Shown: positions 25,900 through 36,926, numbered from the stretch's first letter. The stretch is DNA of 64,000 nt from Archangium lansingense (GCF_026626635.1 NZ_JAPNKA010000001.1:8912501-8976500), one strand, 5' to 3'. Program-made: numbers and translations. The notes: generated by a model from the letters alone, not told the origin.

Positions 25900-28353
25900 T
25901 CAGAAGAAATTGCCGATCGTAAACTCGAAGAGGATGGCCTGATCATCCGGGCGCTTGTTGAGCGGGATTCCCCACTCGAAGCGCAAGGGACCAACCGGCG
26001 AGAACCAGCGGAAGCCGAAGCCCACCGAGGTGAACAGCGTCAACGGCAAGGGCACGCCGCGGTCATTCTCTATTTCGAAGAAGTTCTCGTTGGCGGCGTA
26101 CGCATTGCCCGCGTCGAAGAAGACGACGCCGCGGATGCCGGCCTTCTCGAAGACGGGGAACTCCAGCTCCAGGTTGAGGATGAGCTGCTTGTTGCCACCC
26201 ACGTTGAGCCGCTCGACGGGAGAGTCCGGCGAGCCGGAGCTGGGCGCCAGCAGGGAGGGGCTGATGCTGCGCAGCAGGTAGCCACGCACCGAGTTGATGC
26301 CACCCAGGTAGTAGAGCTCGGAGATGGGCAGCGGGCGGTTGGCATCCAGCTGCTGGATGTAGCCGATGGTGGCGTTCGTCTTGAAGACGGCGCCCAGGGG
26401 CAGCGGGAAGTAGAGGCGCGAGTAGGCCGTGTAGCGGGTAAACAGGAACGGCGAGGTGCCAATGGCCAGGAAGGGAGGCGCGTACTCCACCGAGCCGTAG
26501 TGGATGAAGCCCTTGGAGGGGAAGAGGCGGTTGTTTCGCTTGTCGTAGGTGACCGACAGGCGCACCGAGCTCGTCACACCACTGAGGAAGCGGTTGGCCA
26601 GCAGCACGCCACCGAAGTCGTCCGAGGCCGACACGTTCACGTGCTCTTGCGAGTAACCCACGTTGACGAGCAGGTCCTCGATGACCTGGTAGCCCAGCGA
26701 CAGGTTGCCGCCCGTGGACTGACGGGTGAAGTCGACGTAGTCGGCCTCCACGCGGAAGAAGTCGGCGGACAGCAGGAAGTTGGTGTCCAGGAAGTAGGGA
26801 TCGAAGAAGGAGAGCTGGACGAGCGAGCGCAGGCTCGAAATCTGCGCCGAGGCCGACACGCTCTGGCCCCACCCCAGGAAGTTATTCTGCGACACCTGGG
26901 CCGTGAAGATGAAGTTCTCCACGTTGGAGAAGCCGAGGCCGACCTGGAAGGTACCGGTGGCCTTCTCCTTCACCTCCACCTGGACGATGATGGAGTCCGA
27001 GCGGGTGCCCGGCCGCTGCGTCACTTCCACCGTCTCGAAGAAGCCGAGCGCCGTGACGCGATCCTTGCTGCGGCGCACGCCGGTGCCGCTGTAGAGCTCG
27101 CCCTCGTACACGCGCAGCTCGCGGCGGATGACCTTGTCGCGCGTCTTGGTGTTGCCAATGACGTCGATGCGCTCGATGGAGACCTGCGGGCCCTTCTGCA
27201 CGTCGAACGTCAGGTCCACCGTCTTCTCTTCCGCGTTGACCGCGGTGACGGGGTTGATGTTGGCGTAGGCATAGCCCTGGTCGTAGTAGACGTCCGTGAT
27301 GGCCTGGATGTCCTGGCCCAGCTCCGTGCGGCTGAAGTGCCGGCCCGTCCCGGACTTCATCAACGCGGCCAGATCCTCCTTGGGAGCCACCAGGTCACCG
27401 GCGAAGTCGATCTTCCCGATGTCGTAGAGATCCCCCTCCGTCACCTTGATGGTGATGAAGATGTCGCGCTTGTCAGCGGAGAGGGCCACGGTGGGCTTGT
27501 CCACCCGGACGTTGATGTAGCCCTCGTCGTAGTAGGTGGCCTGGATGACGGCCAGGTCGCGCTGGAAGGCCTCCTCGCGGTAGGTGCCCTCGCCGGTGAT
27601 GAAGGAGAGGTAGCCGCCCTCCTTGGTGATCATCACGTCCTTGAGCTGGGAGGCGGGGACCTTCTCCGCGCCCAGGAAGACGATGTCCTTCACCATCACC
27701 TTGGAGTTCTCGTCGATGACGAAGATGACCTCGACCTGCCCACCCGCCAAGGGGGCGATCTCGTGGTTGACCTCGGCGAGGAAGTAGCCCTTGTCGACGT
27801 ACTTCTCCTGGATCTTCTTCTGGGTGCGGCGCACCGCGTCCATGTCCAGGATGGTGAGGGCCTTCACCTCGATGGCCTCCTTGAGGTCATCCTGGTTGAG
27901 CTCCTCGTTGCCGCGCAGCTTCACGCCGCGGATGGAGGGCCGCTCCTGGACGCGCACCACGTAGACGATGGCGCCGGTGGGCAGGCGCTGCGTGAGCAGC
28001 TGCACGTCGCTGAAGTAGCCAAGCGCCCAGACCGCCCGGAGATCCTCGGCGGTGCGGGTCGCGTCGAAGGGCTCACCCACCTTGGTGCGAAGGGCACGGC
28101 GGATGGCCTCGGCCTCGACGCGGCGGTTGCCCTCGATACGGATGTCAGACACCTCACCTTCCCGGACCTCCCGGTCTGGGGCAGCGGGTGCTTCGGAGCC
28201 GGGCGTGGCGGCGGGCGGGGGAAGCGCCTCGGAGGGGACGGAGGCCGGTGGGGTGCCCCTGCCCGCCTGCGCGAGCACGCGACCGGGCATCACCGTCCAT
28301 GCGGCGACGAGGAGCGGGACAAGAAACCTGAGAGAGAGAACGGGGAGCCTCAA
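25900..28353 (-). CDS. bamA: Outer membrane protein assembly factor BamA
   Basis: Core of the BAM complex that folds beta-barrels into the outer membrane. The 817-residue protein has a signal peptide, a proline-rich linker (about 30-65), five POTRA domains (about 68-455) and a 16-strand barrel ending in Phe. The lid-lock motif region NSVRGYLLRS is present, and ISDIRIEGNRRVEAEAIR-like sequence marks POTRA 1. The only sensible start for the signal peptide is a TTG at 28353. It lies 105 bp before skp and 90 bp after lolD. Confidence 0.95.
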   Translation of the reverse strand: MRLPVLSLRFLVPLLVAAWTVMPGRVLAQAGRGTPPASVPSEALPPPAATPGSEAPAAPDREVREGEVSDIRIEGNRRVEAEAIRRALRTKVGEPFDATRTAEDLRAVWALGYFSDVQLLTQRLPTGAIVYVVRVQERPSIRGVKLRGNEELNQDDLKEAIEVKALTILDMDAVRRTQKKIQEKYVDKGYFLAEVNHEIAPLAGGQVEVIFVIDENSKVMVKDIVFLGAEKVPASQLKDVMITKEGGYLSFITGEGTYREEAFQRDLAVIQATYYDEGYINVRVDKPTVALSADKRDIFITIKVTEGDLYDIGKIDFAGDLVAPKEDLAALMKSGTGRHFSRTELGQDIQAITDVYYDQGYAYANINPVTAVNAEEKTVDLTFDVQKGPQVSIERIDVIGNTKTRDKVIRRELRVYEGELYSGTGVRRSKDRVTALGFFETVEVTQRPGTRSDSIIVQVEVKEKATGTFQVGLGFSNVENFIFTAQVSQNNFLGWGQSVSASAQISSLRSLVQLSFFDPYFLDTNFLLSADFFRVEADYVDFTRQSTGGNLSLGYQVIEDLLVNVGYSQEHVNVSASDDFGGVLLANRFLSGVTSSVRLSVTYDKRNNRLFPSKGFIHYGSVEYAPPFLAIGTSPFLFTRYTAYSRLYFPLPLGAVFKTNATIGYIQQLDANRPLPISELYYLGGINSVRGYLLRSISPSLLAPSSGSPDSPVERLNVGGNKQLILNLELEFPVFEKAGIRGVVFFDAGNAYAANENFFEIENDRGVPLPLTLFTSVGFGFRWFSPVGPLRFEWGIPLNKRPDDQAILFEFTIGNFF

Positions 28354-28443
28354 GAGAGCGTTCGGCCGGTAAAGGGCGGGGCAATCTACGGGAGGAATTC
28401 GGCGGGTCTCAATGGGAAAGCGCGAGAAGGGGGGCTGAGAACG

Positions 28444-29118
28444 TCAAGCCTCGGTCACCTGGCCGGCAACCAACCGCAGCCGTCGGGGCATGGAACGGGC
28501 CAGGACCTCGTTGTGGGTGACCACCACGGCGGTGATGCCCAGGTCCCGGTTCACCTCGCGCAAAAGCTGGTGGATGCCCTCGCCGGTGGCCGGGTCCAGG
28601 TTGCCGGTGGGCTCGTCGGCCAGCAGCACCGCCGGCTTGAGCACCAGGGCCCGGGCCAGGGCCACGCGCTGAGCCTCGCCGCCGGACAGCTCCCCGGGGC
28701 GGTGCTCCACCCGGCTCCCCAGCCCCACCCGCTCCAGCAGCTCCCGCGCGTAGGCGTAGGACTGGGCCCGGTCCCGGCGCTGGACGAGGGCCGGCATGGC
28801 CACGTTCTCCAGCGCGGTGAACTCGGGCAGCAGGTAGTGGCTCTGGAAGACGAAGCCGATGGTGCGGTTGCGGAAGTCGGCAATCTCCGCGTCGTTCATC
28901 GCGAAGACGTTGCGGCCATCGAAGCGCAGCTCGCCCGCGGCCGGGATGTCCAGCGTGCCCAGCACGTGCAGGAAGGTGCTCTTGCCTGCTCCGGACGCAC
29001 CGATGAGGCTCACCAGCTCGCCCTTCTCGATGTCCAGGGACACCCCGCGCAGCACGTCGATGCGCTTGCCGTGCAGGAAGTAGCTCTTGAAGACGTTGTG
29101 GATGGAGAGCAGCGCCAT
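28444..29118 (-). CDS. lolD: Lipoprotein-releasing system ATPase LolD
   Basis: ATPase that powers release of lipoproteins from the inner membrane with LolC/E. The 224-residue protein has Walker A GASGAGKST, the Q-loop region FVFQSHYLLPEFTALENV (a LolD/MacB-type marker), signature LSGGEAQRVALARAL, Walker B AVLLADEPTGNLD and the switch VVTHNEVLA. The ATG at 29118 is five bases after the lolC/E stop, so the two subunits are coupled. Confidence 0.95.
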   Translation of the reverse strand: MALLSIHNVFKSYFLHGKRIDVLRGVSLDIEKGELVSLIGASGAGKSTFLHVLGTLDIPAAGELRFDGRNVFAMNDAEIADFRNRTIGFVFQSHYLLPEFTALENVAMPALVQRRDRAQSYAYARELLERVGLGSRVEHRPGELSGGEAQRVALARALVLKPAVLLADEPTGNLDPATGEGIHQLLREVNRDLGITAVVVTHNEVLARSMPRRLRLVAGQVTEA

Positions 29119-29123
29119 CTTCC

Positions 29124-31484
29124 TCACTCCGCCTTCAGGCCTTCCACCGGCTCCACGCTGCTCGCCTTGAGCGCGGGATAGATGGACGCCAGGTAGGTGA
29201 CGAGTACCGCGATGACCACCGCGAGTGCGGTCTGAACCGGCTCGATTTTCACTGGCAGCGCGGGGATGTAATAGACGGACGGGTCCAGTTTGATGCCCAC
29301 CTTCAGGATGAAGTAGCACCAGGCCAGGCCGGACAGGAGCCCCAGCAGACCACCTGCTACGCCAATCTGCAGGCCCTCGGCGAGGAAGATCTTCACAATG
29401 CCGCCGTCGGAGACTCCGAGCGCCTTGAGCACGGCGATCTCCTTCCGCTTCTCCAGCACGAGCATGATGACCGTGGCCACGATGAGGCCGGCGGCCACCA
29501 CGATGATGATGGACAGGATGATGCCCATCACCAGCTTCTCCAGCCGGAGGGCGGAGAAGATGTTGCGGTGGATCTCGCCCCAGTCACGCGAGCGGTAGGG
29601 GTAGCCACCCAGCTCGCGGGACACCGCCTGGGAGATGCGGCGGGCGTCGTCCACGTCCGCAACCTTCAGCTCGATGCCGCTGGGGCCGTCGGTGCCGAAG
29701 AGCTTCTGCGCTTCGGAGAGCAGGATGTAAGCGAACTTGGCGTCGTACTCGTACATGCCCGAGTAGAAGATGCCCGCCACGCGGTAGGCGCGGCTCTTGG
29801 GGATGAGGCCGGCGGGGCCCAGCTCGGCGCCCTGCGGGGAGATGACGTTCACCCGGTCTCCCACCACCACCCGGAGGATGGTGGCCAGCTCCCGGCCGAG
29901 GATGATGCCGGGCAGCACCTTGTCCTCGGCGCTCCCGCTGGACTTGCCGATGATGGGATCCTCTTCCTCTTCCTCTTCCTCGGGCTCCTTGCCGAAACCC
30001 CTGAACTCGCGCCGGGGGACGATCTTCTCGGGCGTCTCGAGGTTGTCCAGGCTGCCGCCCGGAAGCATGTTCTGGCGCAGGTCCAACACCGAGCCCACCG
30101 TCTCCGGGTCGATGCCCTTGAGGACGATGCCCTGCACCTCGTCGTCGGCGAGCACCATCACCGGGTTGTCGATGGAGGGCGTCTGGCCCTCCACCCCAGG
30201 CACCTTGGCGATCTGCTCCATCAGCCGCTTGTACTCGGGCAGCCCGCCCGCGTACTTCGACACCACCACGTGCGAGTGGGCTCCGAGGATCTTCTTCTGC
30301 AGGTCCTCCTCGAAGCCGCTCATCACCGACAGAACGATGATGAGCGCCATCACGCCCACGCCTACGCCGCCCACCGAGAGCGCCGTCATCATCATGGTGG
30401 GTGACTGCTCGCGCAGCTTGAGTCGGTTGAGCGCGGACGCAGCGGCGAGCGGATCCTGCAAGCCCAGGGCACGGATGCGGGTGCGCTCCACGGCCGCCTC
30501 TACCGCGCGGATGATGCCGTAGACGATGAGCGGCGGGATGATGCCGAACATCAGCACCGCCAGCGTGCCCAGTAGCAGCGAGGGGCGGAAGACCCCCACG
30601 TGGCGGCGCGCGACGAACAGCTCGAAGCCGAGCCTCAGGTCCAGGCGCCCGCTGCCCGCGGCGATGAAGCCGGTGTTGATGCCCAGCACCAGCATCAGCA
30701 CCAGCAGCGAGAAGACGAGCCAGTAACCAATCACCGGGCGGCCGAGCATGTCCGCCAGGTACGTCACCTCGCGCAGCCGGTAGCCCAGCGACAGCTGGAG
30801 ATCCGGAATCTGCTCCATCAGCGTCAGCATGATGGGCACGGGCAGGCCCAGGTAGATGACGCCGATGGTGGCCTCGGGCATGGCCACCCGCCGCGCGCGC
30901 GAGGCCCCCACGAAGCCGCACGCGAAGGCGACGAGCGACGAGACGATCAACGACAGGGCGAAGGCGACCGTCGGCGCCAACCCCTTCTCCCCCGCCGCTC
31001 CCGAGCCGCCACCGCTGGACAGGAACGTCTGCAGGAGGATGAGCACCAGCTCCGCCAGGAGGATGCCGCCGCCGAAGGCGCCCAGGGTGCTCCAGTAGAA
31101 GTCGCGGTACTGGGCCAGCCGGGGGTACAGCGTCGCTCCGGCAGCCGGGCTCGGCCCCTCAGAGGAGGCAGGGGCGCGCCGGATGCCGGTGGCCATGATC
31201 GCCCAGCCCACCAGCCACGTGGCCGTGCCGGCGATGACATACTCCGTCCCGACGAGCCCCACCGAGGAGGGCACGGCAGACTGCAGCGACGCCAACCCCA
31301 CCGCGTTGAGCGTCTGCAGGAGTCCGCCCCAACCGAGGACGGAGAGCCCAAACATCCCGGCCACCCGGGCCCAGGCGTCCGAGCGGGTAATGGCCACGCC
31401 GAGCAGCACGGCCCCAATGAGCGCCACGAGGGCGCCGCTCCAGATGAAGCTCCAGCGGTAGACGGTCTGCCGTTCGGCGTTCAC
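29124..31484 (-). CDS. LolC/E family permease with a long N-terminal membrane extension
   Basis: A 786-residue permease. Residues from about 360 onward match LolC/LolE: first helix SVGGVGVGVMALIIVLSVMS followed by GFEEDLQKKILGAHSHVVV, a periplasmic domain, then three C-terminal helices with RLEKLVMGIILSIIIVVAA and VLEKRKEIAVLKALGVSD. LolC/E proteins are usually about 400 residues. The extra 360 N-terminal residues hold about seven hydrophobic segments, and a LolC-like FVARRH motif sits at 291-295, well before the canonical first helix. A glutamate run (EEEEEEE, about residue 500) lies in an acidic insert of the periplasmic domain. The start is a GTG. A single permease gene beside lolD suggests a homodimeric LolF-type system. 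Confidence 0.9.
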   Translation of the reverse strand: MNAERQTVYRWSFIWSGALVALIGAVLLGVAITRSDAWARVAGMFGLSVLGWGGLLQTLNAVGLASLQSAVPSSVGLVGTEYVIAGTATWLVGWAIMATGIRRAPASSEGPSPAAGATLYPRLAQYRDFYWSTLGAFGGGILLAELVLILLQTFLSSGGGSGAAGEKGLAPTVAFALSLIVSSLVAFACGFVGASRARRVAMPEATIGVIYLGLPVPIMLTLMEQIPDLQLSLGYRLREVTYLADMLGRPVIGYWLVFSLLVLMLVLGINTGFIAAGSGRLDLRLGFELFVARRHVGVFRPSLLLGTLAVLMFGIIPPLIVYGIIRAVEAAVERTRIRALGLQDPLAAASALNRLKLREQSPTMMMTALSVGGVGVGVMALIIVLSVMSGFEEDLQKKILGAHSHVVVSKYAGGLPEYKRLMEQIAKVPGVEGQTPSIDNPVMVLADDEVQGIVLKGIDPETVGSVLDLRQNMLPGGSLDNLETPEKIVPRREFRGFGKEPEEEEEEEDPIIGKSSGSAEDKVLPGIILGRELATILRVVVGDRVNVISPQGAELGPAGLIPKSRAYRVAGIFYSGMYEYDAKFAYILLSEAQKLFGTDGPSGIELKVADVDDARRISQAVSRELGGYPYRSRDWGEIHRNIFSALRLEKLVMGIILSIIIVVAAGLIVATVIMLVLEKRKEIAVLKALGVSDGGIVKIFLAEGLQIGVAGGLLGLLSGLAWCYFILKVGIKLDPSVYYIPALPVKIEPVQTALAVVIAVLVTYLASIYPALKASSVEPVEGLKAE

Positions 31485-31496
31485 GAGGTTCCCTGC

Positions 31497-33041
<1,545 letters not shown>

Positions 33042-33140
33042 GGGGCATCCCGTAGGGGCGCGGCACCGTAGCCAAGCCCACCCCGGGACGCAACGAATGG
33101 CTAGAGGGGATGTTCCCGAAAAGACCTGACCCCGCCCGTC

Positions 33141-33524
33141 TCAGGGCGCGGACATGATGAGGAAGGCCCCCACCGCGGCCGCGATGAGCAGCGGGATGAG
33201 GATCTCCACTGGCAGGCGGTAGTGCGCGTGCATCTGGTTCAACCGCTTGAGGCCAAAGCGGCGCTGACGCTTCACCCGCGTCATCACCATGGAGGCCAGC
33301 GCCGGTGGAGCCTTCTGCTTCTCCACGTTGCGCACCCGCAGCACGGTGGCCGAGTAGCGCTGCCACCCCTGCGCGCAATCGCTGCACCCGTCCAGGTGCG
33401 AGCGCACCGCCTGGGCCTTCTCGGCGGGCAGGTCCTCATCGGCGAGGGCGATGAAGAGGGCCTTGGTCTCGCGGTGGCTGAGCTGCGCTGGCATATCCCG
33501 GAGTCTCCGCTGAAAACCGTTCAT
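33141..33524 (-). CDS. Membrane anti-sigma factor with a zinc-finger (ZAS) domain
   Basis: A 127-residue protein with the anti-sigma zinc motif HLDGCSDC (H-x3-C-x2-C) at about residues 42-49 and one C-terminal membrane helix (LPVEILIPLLIAAAVGAFLI). Only three or four residues follow the helix, so there is essentially no periplasmic sensor domain. The ATG at 33524 overlaps the sigma-factor stop (ATGA), the typical layout for a sigma/anti-sigma pair. It probably holds the ECF sigma factor at the membrane until a signal releases it. Confidence 0.87.
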   Translation of the reverse strand: MNGFQRRLRDMPAQLSHRETKALFIALADEDLPAEKAQAVRSHLDGCSDCAQGWQRYSATVLRVRNVEKQKAPPALASMVMTRVKRQRRFGLKRLNQMHAHYRLPVEILIPLLIAAAVGAFLIMSAP

Positions 33525-34132
33525 TCCTCAAGCCGCCCCAGGAGATCCGCCAACTTCTCCCGCGCCCGGTGGAGCCGACTTTTAACGGTTCCCAACGCAA
33601 GCTCGGTGATGTCGACGATCTCCTCGTACGAGAGCCCCTCGATATCCCTCAGGGCCACCAACATCCGTGCATCCGGGTCCAGCTGCGAGATGGCCCACTG
33701 CACCCGCGCCTGTTCCCTGGCCGACTCCAGCGCCGCGTCCGGTCCCGGCGGCGAGCCCAGCAGCTCCGCCAGCGTCCCCTCGCTCTGCTCACCATACTCC
33801 TCCGAGCGTCCCCTCCCCCGCCGCTTCAGGTACTTCAGCCGGTTGATGCAGTGGTTCTTTCCAATCCGGAACAACCACGTGGACAGCTTCGAGTCCTCCC
33901 GGAAGCGGGACAGGTTCTGGTGGGCGCTCACGAAGACGTCCTGCACCAGATCGTTCGCCTCCTCCCGGTCCCCCAGCATCCGCACGCAGAAGTCGTAGAG
34001 CCGGTCCTGGTGCGTGCGCACCAGCGACTCGAAGGCCTCTGGCTCGCCCCGCCGCAGCTTCGCCAGCAGCAGACGCTCCTCGCGCGCGGCGGCCTCGGCC
34101 TCGGCGGACACCGGCGTTCCCTCCGTCTCCAT
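33521..34132 (-). CDS. ECF-type RNA polymerase sigma factor
   Basis: A sigma-70-family protein of about 203 residues. Region 2 has FESLVRTHQDRLYDFCVRML, REEANDLVQDVFVSAHQNL and STWLFRIGKNHCINRL. Region 4 has LDPDARMLVALRDIEGLSYE and VKSRLHRAREKLADLL. The start is uncertain: ATG at 34132 (METEGTP) is used here, but an ATG at 34195 adds 21 residues. It overlaps the anti-sigma gene by four bases. It sits between prfB and lysS, which are adjacent in E. coli. Confidence 0.9.
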   Translation of the reverse strand: METEGTPVSAEAEAAAREERLLLAKLRRGEPEAFESLVRTHQDRLYDFCVRMLGDREEANDLVQDVFVSAHQNLSRFREDSKLSTWLFRIGKNHCINRLKYLKRRGRGRSEEYGEQSEGTLAELLGSPPGPDAALESAREQARVQWAISQLDPDARMLVALRDIEGLSYEEIVDITELALGTVKSRLHRAREKLADLLGRLEE

Positions 34133-34285
34133 CCCGAGCACCCCGCTCGAAGACACCGGTGACCTCCCCGCGTGGCCTACACCGCGCGCTTCCATCCTAC
34201 CCCGTCCCGCGCTCCCCTGTTCCACGGCCTCGGACAACGAGGCCGCGGAAAGGTTCCACCCGTTTTTCCGGGCTACCCGGGCAGG

Positions 34286-35405
34286 CTACTCGGGGGCGTT
34301 GCGGTTGGGGTTCTTCACCCCCATGAGCTGGGCGGTGACGAACTCGTCCAGGGTGCCGTCCAGCACGGCGTCTACGTTGCCCGTCTCCACGCCGGTGCGC
34401 AGGTCCTTCACCATGCGGTAGGGCGCGAGCACGTAGGAGCGGATCTGCGAGCCGAAGGAGATGTCCTTCTTCTGGGCTTCGGCGGCGGCCTGCTCGGCCT
34501 CGCGCTTCTTGAGCTCCAGCTCGTAGAGGCGGGCGCGGAGGATCTTGAAGGCCATGTCCTTGTTGGCCGACTGCGAGCGCTCCGTCTGGCAGGTGATGAG
34601 GATGTTGGTGGGCAGGTGGCGCAACTGCGCCGTGGAGGAGGTCTTGTTGACCTTCTGGCCGCCCGCGCCACCGCCGCGGATGAACTTCAGCTCGTAGTCC
34701 TTCTCCGGGATGTCGATCTTGATGGTGTCATCGACCTCCGGGTAGACGTCCACCGAGGCGAAGGCCGTCTGCCGGCGCGCGTTGGCATCGAAGGGGCTGA
34801 TGCGCACCAGCCGGTGCACGCCCACCTCGGCCTTGAGGTAGCCGTAGGCGAACTCGCCCTCGATGCGCAGCGAGACGTTCTTGAAGCCCGCCTCTTCCCC
34901 ATCCACCGCGTCGTTGATCTCCACCTTCCAGCCCTTGGTCTCGCAGTAGCGCGTGTACATGCGCATGAGCATGGCGGCCCAGTCCATGGAGTCGGTGCCG
35001 CCCGCGCCCGCGTTGATGTCCATGAAGCAGCTGGAGCGGTCCTGCTCGCCGGAGAGCATCCGCGCCAGCTCGAGCTTGGAGATCTCCGTCTCGAGCGAGC
35101 CGAGCGAGTCCTCGGCCTCCTTCGCGCTGTCCTCGTCGTTGGCCTCGGCGGCCAGCTCGAAGAGCACCTGGGCATCGTCCAGGCCGCGCAGCGTCTTCTC
35201 GTAGGAGTTCACGCTCGACTCCAGCGTGGTCTTCTCCTTGAGCATCGCCTGCGCCTTGGTGTTGTCGTCCCAGAAGTTGGGGAGCGTGGATTCGCGCTCG
35301 ATCAGCGCAATGCGGGACCTCTTGCGGTCGAGGTCAAAGATGCCCCCGGAGCGCGAGCAGGCGCTCCCGAAGTCCGTTGATCTTCTCCATCGAATCGTTC
35401 GCCAT
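34286..35405 (-). CDS. prfB: Peptide chain release factor 2, expressed through a programmed +1 frameshift
   Basis: Releases finished peptides at UGA and UAA codons. The first 23 codons run from the ATG at 35405 to an in-frame TGA at 35334-35336. Reading continues in the +1 frame through FDLDRKRSRIALIERES and on to the stop at 34286, giving about 372 residues, the normal RF2 length. The slippery CTT TGA C and a CGGGGG Shine-Dalgarno-like element just upstream match the classic RF2 recoding site. The anticodon-like tripeptide SPF (VRISPFDANARRQ) and the GGQ motif (GGGAGGQKVNKTSS) are intact. Low RF2 favours the shift, so the protein autoregulates. Confidence 0.96.
35331..35351 (-). promoter_or_regulatory. 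prfB programmed +1 frameshift site
   Basis: On the minus strand the sequence reads CGG GGG CAT CTT TGA C. It has an internal Shine-Dalgarno-like G-rich element three bases before the CTT slippery codon, then TGA as the hungry stop and C as the weak-termination context. The layout matches the E. coli prfB site almost exactly. Confidence 0.95.
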
Positions 35406-35456
35406 ATGTTTCCTCGGTGTGCGCGCGAGGGGTGCCCGCGCGCGATTGTCGGATGA

Positions 35457-36773
35457 TTAGCTACCGGAAGCCTTCAGGGAAGGAGACAGTGGCTCCGCGG
35501 GCCGGGCCGCCAGAGCCGGAGCACGGGCCAGCGTGCACGCCCCCTCCAGGCCCATCGACAGGGGCAGCAGGAGCGCGATGAGGCGCCAGTTGTCCTGGTC
35601 GAACATGGGCAGCAGCTTGAGCATCAGCCCCAGCACGCCCAGCGCCGCCAGCACTCGCCACAGGCGCCGCAACCGCTCGACGGCCCGGGGCGAGCCGCGC
35701 ATCAACTGGATGCCCAGCGGTACCGCCAGCACGGTGAGCGGGTTGGCCAGGAAGAGGTTCTCATTGCGGTACGTCACCGTGTGATCGGTGAACAGCCACA
35801 TGATGAACAACGCCAGGCCCGGAATCCCGAACACCAGGCCCACCAGCAGGTTCTGCAGACCGAGCAGGATGCGAGGTGCCCGGGCCCCGCTCCGGCGGCG
35901 GCTCCACAGCCCCAGGCCCACCGCCCCACCGCCCAGGGCGAGGCCGAGCAGCAGCAGCACGGGCGCGTACTTCGGCGGCTCCGCGGGCGTGACCGGGCGG
36001 CCCTGCGCCGCGTAGATGTCGAGGGTCTTGGCCACCAGCGGGCGCGACTGCCCGTCTTCCCCCACCACCTGCATCTCCGCCACCTGACGCTCCAGCTCGT
36101 CCGGGAGGAAGGCCTCCTGCCAGCGGGTGACGGGCTTGTCGATCTCGTCATTCATCAGGAAGTCGAGCAGCAGGCCCATGGCCGGTCCGACGTCCGAGTA
36201 GCGGCGCGTGTGATCGCGCAGCGTCATCCGCCCCGGGCCGCTCATGGCCTGATGGAACTTCCCACCCAGCACCTTGTCGATGGCGTCGCGCAGCCGCGTC
36301 ACGCAGTTGTCGTTGTAGTGGTGGTACAGGTAGTGGCGGTTCTCCGGCAGCACGTTGACTGCCAGCAGCTTCCCCATCTCCACCTTCTGAGCGGGCGTCA
36401 GGTTCAATTCCTGCAGCCGCACGTCCCGGTTCAGCGAGCGGTAGAAGCGGAAGGTGCCGCCAGGGCCCGCGTCGTCCACCCAGAACTCGAGCCGCCCCAT
36501 CGCGTAGCGCGCCAGCATGGTCGAATCGAAGGAGAACATGCCGTAGTTGTAGAGGCGGGACTGCTTGTGCTCCCGATCCTCCACCACCAGCGAGCCGTGC
36601 CCGAACCACGACGCCACGTCATCCCCGGGCCCGAAGGTGGCCAGGTAGATGGTCAGGTCCTCGCCCCGGCTCTCGCCCGTCCCCCAGGGGGGCATCTCCT
36701 GAGCACGCGCCGGGGTGGCGGCCAGCAACAACAGGCCGAGCAGGCAAGTCAGCAATGGAGCAAGGCGAGGCAT
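35457..36773 (-). CDS. Lnb-like (DUF4105) membrane protein
   Basis: A 438-residue protein with a signal peptide, a periplasmic DUF4105 domain (about 35-260) and five or six C-terminal membrane helices (about 265-425). DUF4105 is the domain of Lnb, the lipoprotein intramolecular transacylase of some Gram-positives, which uses a His and a Cys. Here the candidates are His in DDVASWFGHGSLVV and Cys in HYNDNCVTRLRDAID. Substrate and activity are inferred only from the domain. The ATG at 36773 starts the signal sequence MPRLAPLLTCLLGLLLL. It lies 51 bp upstream of prfB on the same strand. Confidence 0.82.
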   Translation of the reverse strand: MPRLAPLLTCLLGLLLLAATPARAQEMPPWGTGESRGEDLTIYLATFGPGDDVASWFGHGSLVVEDREHKQSRLYNYGMFSFDSTMLARYAMGRLEFWVDDAGPGGTFRFYRSLNRDVRLQELNLTPAQKVEMGKLLAVNVLPENRHYLYHHYNDNCVTRLRDAIDKVLGGKFHQAMSGPGRMTLRDHTRRYSDVGPAMGLLLDFLMNDEIDKPVTRWQEAFLPDELERQVAEMQVVGEDGQSRPLVAKTLDIYAAQGRPVTPAEPPKYAPVLLLLGLALGGGAVGLGLWSRRRSGARAPRILLGLQNLLVGLVFGIPGLALFIMWLFTDHTVTYRNENLFLANPLTVLAVPLGIQLMRGSPRAVERLRRLWRVLAALGVLGLMLKLLPMFDQDNWRLIALLLPLSMGLEGACTLARAPALAARPAEPLSPSLKASGS

Positions 36774-36926
36774 TGTCCGTCCCAACAAATGAGGGCGGAC
36801 CTACCTATCATGCGCGCCGCCCGACTCAACCCCGCGTGTGCCCGGCAGGGGAGCGGGCGTTCAGTGGTAGAGGGGGCGGTACCGGCCCAGAGATAAGGGG
36901 CCCAACCTCTTCCCGAGGAGTCTCCC

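Noticed and set aside
36852..36905. tRNA-like 5' half (GCGGGCGTTCAGTGGTAGA)
   Set aside because: The D-loop-like string is present, but no anticodon arm, T arm (GGTTCGAAT) or matching acceptor stem follows.
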